From Streptomyces shenzhenensis (lineage in GTDB: Bacteria; Actinomycetota; Actinomycetes; Streptomycetales; Streptomycetaceae): a DNA stretch of 64,000 nt. Shown one piece after another: positions 60,386-64,000 of this stretch. The notes beneath the pieces are model-generated. The model was not told the DNA's origin. It was given only the letters and a program-made list of their open reading frames with translations, and searched no databases. Each line of letters starts with the position of its first letter. Within the stretch, counting starts at the first letter, position 1. The stretch spans positions 124,001 through 188,000 of the forward strand of contig NZ_JAJONF010000016.1 in assembly GCF_021462265.1 (NCBI RefSeq). The letters are read 5' to 3'. A program made the position numbers and the translations under genes.

Positions 60386-61498
60386 ATGACAGCAGCAGGG
60401 AAGCACCAGGTGAGCCGCGCGGAAACCTCTCGGCGAGGCAGCCGGCCGGGCCGGGCCGGCATCAGAGACGTGGCCGCCGCCGCCGGAGTCTCCATCACGA
60501 CCGTCTCCGACGCCCTGAACGGCAAGGGCCGGCTCCCGGACGCCACCCGGCGCCATGTCCGCGAGGTCGCCGACCGGCTCGGCTACCGCCCCTCGGCCGC
60601 CGCCCGGACCCTCCGTACCGGCAAGTCGGGACTCATCGGCCTGACCGTGACCACGTACGGGGATGAACCTTTCACCTTCACCGAGTTCGCGTACTTCGCC
60701 GAGATGGCGCGGGCCGCCACCTCGGCCGCGCTCGCCCGCGGCTACGCCCTCGTGATCCTCCCCGCGACCTCACGCCACGACGTGTGGTCGAACGTCGCCC
60801 TGGACGGCACGGTCGTCATCGACCCCTCCGACCAGGACCCGGTGGTCAGCGAGCTCGTCCGGCAGGGGTTGCCGGTGGTCTCCGACGGCCGCCCGGCCGG
60901 CGCCCTCCCGGTCACCGCCTGGGTGGACAACGACCACGAGGCCGCCGTCCTCGGCATCCTCGACCATCTCGCCGACGCGGGCGCCCGCCGGATCGGACTG
61001 CTCACCGGCACCACGACGGACACGTACACACACCTGTCGACCACCGCCTACCTGCGCTGGTGCGAGCGCGTCGGCCAGGACCCGGTCTACGAGGCGTACC
61101 CGGCGCACGACCCGTGCGCCGGCGCCGTCGCCGCCGACCGGCTGCTCGCCCGCCCGGACCGCCCCGACGCCGTCTACGGCCTCTTCGACCCCAACGGCAC
61201 CGACCTGCTGGCCGCCGCCCGCCGCTACGGGCTGCGCGTCCCCGACGACCTGCTCCTGGTGTGCTGCAGCGAGTCGACGGTGTACGCCAACACCGAGCCG
61301 CCCATCACCACGCTCTCGCTGAAGCCGCGCCGCATCGGCACGGCCGTGGTGCAGCTGCTCATCGACGCGATCGAGGGCGTCGATTCGGACCATCCGGTCG
61401 AGCAGGTGATACCGACCGAACTGATCGTGCGTACCTCCTCCCAGCGACGCCCGCAGCGCACCACGGTCAGCCCGCCGCGGGCACCGGAGGAGGAGTAG
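60386..61498 (+). CDS. LacI-family transcriptional regulator
   Basis: 370 residues. A leader of about 25 basic residues is followed by the LacI helix-turn-helix (IRDVAAAAGVSITTVSDALNGKGRLPDATRRHVREVADRLGYRPSAAARTLRTG, hinge included) and a periplasmic-binding-like sensor domain (about 95-350) with PVVSDGRPAGALPVTAWVDNDHEAAVLGILDHLADAGARRIGLLTG. The sugar or other ligand and targets are unknown; no sugar-transport genes are near. Confidence 0.92.
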   Translation: MTAAGKHQVSRAETSRRGSRPGRAGIRDVAAAAGVSITTVSDALNGKGRLPDATRRHVREVADRLGYRPSAAARTLRTGKSGLIGLTVTTYGDEPFTFTEFAYFAEMARAATSAALARGYALVILPATSRHDVWSNVALDGTVVIDPSDQDPVVSELVRQGLPVVSDGRPAGALPVTAWVDNDHEAAVLGILDHLADAGARRIGLLTGTTTDTYTHLSTTAYLRWCERVGQDPVYEAYPAHDPCAGAVAADRLLARPDRPDAVYGLFDPNGTDLLAAARRYGLRVPDDLLLVCCSESTVYANTEPPITTLSLKPRRIGTAVVQLLIDAIEGVDSDHPVEQVIPTELIVRTSSQRRPQRTTVSPPRAPEEE

Positions 61499-61753
61499 CA
61501 CGAACGCGCGGAGAGCGGAGCGGCCGGGCCGCCGGGCGTCGTCCGGCGGCAGCCGGCAGCTGAACGGCGGGTGGTCGAAGCCCTGCCCAACCGGGGCGAA
61601 AGCCACGCTGAACTGGAGTCCTGCCCGGATTCACCACCCCTGGGTCATCACACGGCGCGACGGGCATTCCTATGATGGGCCCACGACACCGCGGGCCGCT
61701 GCGACCAGGCAGTCCGAAGCGGTGCAGATGCGGCGCGATGGTGGAGGGGTCTG

Positions 61754-62842
61754 ATGACTCAGGGGGCCGGTCAGGGACCCGAGGCGGAGCGGACGGCGAC
61801 GTTGCGCGACTTCCGGGTGCCCGGGTACGTCAACGAGACCGGCCCGTACGCCCCCGGCACCCACCCCGGCGACGTCGTCCCGCCCCTCGACGACGTGTAC
61901 CCCGAGGGGTATCCGGACGGGTACACGCCCACCCAGCGGGACCTGCCCGTCATCCACCGCGGCGACACGCTCCAGACGCCCGTCCAGCCGGCCGCGGGCC
62001 CGGCCGCGCAGCCCGGAAACGGCCCCGGCCCGCTGTACGTCGTCGGTGACGTGCACGGCTACTTCGACGAGCTGGTCGCCGCGCTGCGCGAGCAGGGCCT
62101 GATCGACGCGGACGGCCACTGGTGTGCGGGCACCGCCCGGCTGTGGTTCCTCGGCGACTTCACCGACCGGGGTCCGGACGGCATCGGCGTCATCGACCTG
62201 GTGATGCGGCTGTCCGCCGAGGCGGCCGCGGCCGGCGGCTACTGCAAGGCCCTCATGGGCAACCACGAGCTGCTGCTGCTCGGCGCCAAACGGTTCGGCG
62301 ACACGCCCGTCAACTCCGGCGCGGGCACCGCCACCTTCCAGGCGGCCTGGCTGCTCAACGGCGGCCAGAAGACCGACATGGACCGGCTCCAGGACCACCA
62401 CCTCCAGTGGATGGCGCGCCTGGACGCCGTCGAGGCGGTCGACGGCTACCTGCTCGTCCACTCCGACACCACCGCCTACCTCGACTACGGCGACTCGATC
62501 GAGGCGGTCAACGACACGGTCCGCGAGACCATCACGCGTAATGACGCGGACGAAGTCTGGGATCTGTTCCGTAAATTCACCAAACGCTTCTCCTTCCGCG
62601 ACGAGGGGGGTGCAGACGCCGTCCGTTCCCTTCTCGATACGTACGGCGGTACCCGCATCGTTCACGGACACAGCCCGATTCCCTATCTGCTGGGCGAAGT
62701 CGGCTCCGAGGACGGCGAAGAGGGCACCGGCCCGGTTGTGGAGGGGCCGCACATCTACGCCGACGGGCTGGCCATCGCCATGGACGGCGGCGTGACCATG
62801 GCCGGAAAGCTGCTGGTGAGGCAACTTCCGCTGGAGACCTGA
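61754..62842 (+). CDS. calcineurin-like metallophosphatase
   Basis: 362 residues, ATG 61754 with GGAGGGG seven bases upstream. A Pro/Gly-rich N-terminus of about 90 residues precedes the phosphoesterase core: GDVHGYFDEL (Asp, His), GDFTDRGPDGIGVID, GNHELLLLGAKRF and VHGHSPIPYL. It holds a two-metal site for phosphomonoester or diester cleavage. PPP-like bacterial serine/threonine phosphatases and Ap4A hydrolases share this core; the substrate cannot be told. Confidence 0.92.
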   Translation: MTQGAGQGPEAERTATLRDFRVPGYVNETGPYAPGTHPGDVVPPLDDVYPEGYPDGYTPTQRDLPVIHRGDTLQTPVQPAAGPAAQPGNGPGPLYVVGDVHGYFDELVAALREQGLIDADGHWCAGTARLWFLGDFTDRGPDGIGVIDLVMRLSAEAAAAGGYCKALMGNHELLLLGAKRFGDTPVNSGAGTATFQAAWLLNGGQKTDMDRLQDHHLQWMARLDAVEAVDGYLLVHSDTTAYLDYGDSIEAVNDTVRETITRNDADEVWDLFRKFTKRFSFRDEGGADAVRSLLDTYGGTRIVHGHSPIPYLLGEVGSEDGEEGTGPVVEGPHIYADGLAIAMDGGVTMAGKLLVRQLPLET

Positions 62843-63023
62843 GCGTTCGCCGGGCTGTTCCGTCCTCCCGACGTCACACGCGGGCCACCCCCAATTTCCG
62901 GCAACCCCCTGTCACCGCGTGCCGTAACGGCTCTACCATCGGTTTATCCGTAGCAGGCTCCCCTCCGTTTCTGCCCGACGGCTCGCCGGCGTGCGAGCCA
63001 CCAGCCCTACGGAGCATCGGGGG

Positions 63024-63893
63024 ATGCACATGAACAGCGTTCCGCAGCACCTGCACAGCGAGGACCGTCAGGAATACGAGCGGATCCTCGATGAGGCGCT
63101 GCGCTCCGCCCAGTACCGTCCCGAACTGGCCGGTATAGGCCGCCGTCTGAACACCGAACAGCTGCGCACCATGGCGCTCAACGCCACCACACTGATCACG
63201 GCGGCCGCGGCGACCGAGTACCAGCACTATGTGAAGGTCCGCGAGGAACTGCGCAATCCGGCGCGGTCCACCCCGGCCACCGTCCAGGATTACGGCTCCG
63301 CGGAGCCGGGCCCGGGCGGCGCGATGGGGCTCGCCACCACTCTCGGCGAGGCCGCCGAGACCACCGGCGCCGGAGGCTTCGCCCTCGCCCTGGTCCTGGC
63401 GCCCGTGCTCGCCGGCACCGCCGCGGCGATCTTCCTGCTCGTCGGCTACGTCCTGAAGATGCTGGACCCGGCCCCGGCGTTCGCCCACACCATGCTCACC
63501 GCGGGCTGGGTGTTCGGCGCCGTGACCGCGGCCACCATTGTCATGGCCGGCGCGGGACTGCTGCTCACCGCACTGCGCAACAGCCCCTCGCTGGAGGCCG
63601 GAGCCTACGGCGAACCCGGCGGGGAGGTGGCCAAGGCCCGGGAGGCCTGGCGGAACGCCGTGCTGGAGCGGGGCATCCTGCCCTTCCTGCGGGAAGCGCT
63701 GGCCGCCGACACCGGCGCGGCCGGACTGCGCAGGACCGCTCCGTCGGGCCCGGCGGGCCGCATGCCGCGCCTCGGCTACGACCGTCCCGGCTTCAGCACC
63801 GACGACGGCGCCGCCCCCGCCTCCCGCCCGAGCTTCACCAGCCCGGACTACACCAGCCCGGACTTCGGAGGCCCGGAACACCAGCCGGAATAA
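63024..63893 (+). CDS. membrane protein of unknown function
   Basis: 289 residues from ATG 63024 (GGAG nine bases upstream; ATG 63030 also possible). A soluble helical N-terminal part of about 110 residues (LHSEDRQEYERILDEALRSAQYRPELAGIGRRLNTEQLRTMALNATTLI), two membrane helices at about 128-153 and 166-190, and a cytoplasmic tail of about 95 residues with a repetitive end (FTSPDYTSPDFGGPE). No known domain; conserved type in Streptomyces. Confidence 0.8.
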   Translation: MHMNSVPQHLHSEDRQEYERILDEALRSAQYRPELAGIGRRLNTEQLRTMALNATTLITAAAATEYQHYVKVREELRNPARSTPATVQDYGSAEPGPGGAMGLATTLGEAAETTGAGGFALALVLAPVLAGTAAAIFLLVGYVLKMLDPAPAFAHTMLTAGWVFGAVTAATIVMAGAGLLLTALRNSPSLEAGAYGEPGGEVAKAREAWRNAVLERGILPFLREALAADTGAAGLRRTAPSGPAGRMPRLGYDRPGFSTDDGAAPASRPSFTSPDYTSPDFGGPEHQPE

Positions 63894-63928
63894 CCGGCCT
63901 GCGCCCCCGGCCCGGGGGCGCAGGCCGG
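63894..63928 (+). terminator. very strong terminator hairpin
   Basis: CCGGCCTGCGCCCCCGG (63894-63910) and its exact complement (63912-63928), allowing a 15-bp stem with a five-base loop. It begins directly after the TAA stop of the membrane protein gene. Confidence 0.85.
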
Positions 63929-64000
63929 ACACCCGGTCACGTCCAGCACGGCACGGGTGGGGCAGTCGCGCAGGAAGACCTCCGCGCCGGCCGTGTTCTC
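63929..64000 (-). pseudogene. possible truncated HxlR-type regulator fragment at the right edge
   Basis: Read on the minus strand from the window edge, one frame gives AEVFLRDCPTRAVLDVTG, close to the N-terminal part of HxlR winged-helix regulators (xxFLxDCPxRxVLDxIGDKW). The family continuation is missing: the frame runs into the hairpin and then into the 3' end of the convergent gene. So either the gene is truncated or the match is accidental. Only 72 bases are available. Confidence 0.3.

Overview
The window is high-GC actinobacterial chromosome, almost certainly Streptomyces and close to S. coelicolor/S. lividans. The grounds are codon use, frequent GTG and TTG starts, the copper-trafficking cluster with a DyP peroxidase, a cydAB-cydCD operon under a Rex-type operator, serS/pheA order, perfect parS sites and DnaA-box clusters. 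The last two suggest the region is not far from oriC.

Left flank (1-3564): the N-terminal part of an acyl-CoA dehydrogenase running off the edge, a small secreted protein, a bifunctional primase/polymerase-type protein and a small unknown protein. Then comes an integrated actinomycete integrative and conjugative element (AICE, pSAM2-like) at 3565-20666, bounded by a perfect 55-bp direct repeat. The right copy forms the 3' part of an intact tRNA-Ser(UGA). The element carries, on the minus strand, a replication/excision/integration block (Rep-xis-int) behind a transfer block (FtsK-like translocase, Spd-like membrane proteins, a small transfer protein). It also has a divergent HTH/TPR regulator, a GntR-Nudix fusion resembling an extended pSAM2 Pif, an IS110-family insertion sequence, accessory cargo, a four-gene minus-strand group, and a KorSA-like GntR repressor next to attR. 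The cargo includes a two-gene unit of more A+T-rich DNA coding for a membrane-anchored protein and a DEDDy exonuclease; this is my best candidate for an undescribed system.

Right chromosome (20700-64000): an HtrA-like protease and a glycerophosphodiesterase; an anti-sigma-type ATPase; a SEC-C protein; a secreted protein; a prim-pol-like protein; a GAF/PP2C regulator whose reading frame is interrupted by an in-frame UGA; an aminopeptidase P; an acetyltransferase and a second anti-sigma-type ATPase. Next is the copper cluster (Met-rich membrane protein, YcnI, Sco1, PCuAC, CopCD, DyP peroxidase), then pheA, a DnaA-box cluster, serS and a HAD phosphatase, tRNA-Ser(GCU) and a four-gene ABC exporter operon. 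An alpha/beta-hydrolase-SDR fusion follows, then a degenerate stretch with a second DnaA-box cluster, kptA, an LLM oxidoreductase, a second HAD phosphatase, the cytochrome bd operon (cydA, cydB, cydCD), hisC, a LacI regulator, a metallophosphatase and a membrane protein.

The copper genes probably act together: surface copper is captured and passed through PCuAC and Sco-type lipoproteins while CopCD imports it, with the co-encoded DyP peroxidase as an oxidative partner. The cyd genes form a high-affinity oxidase plus its assembly transporter, switched by NADH/NAD+ through Rex. In the element, Int/Xis control site-specific recombination, Rep controls copying after excision, and the FtsK-like protein and Spd proteins control transfer and spread; KorSA-like, HTH and Pif-like proteins form the likely switch.
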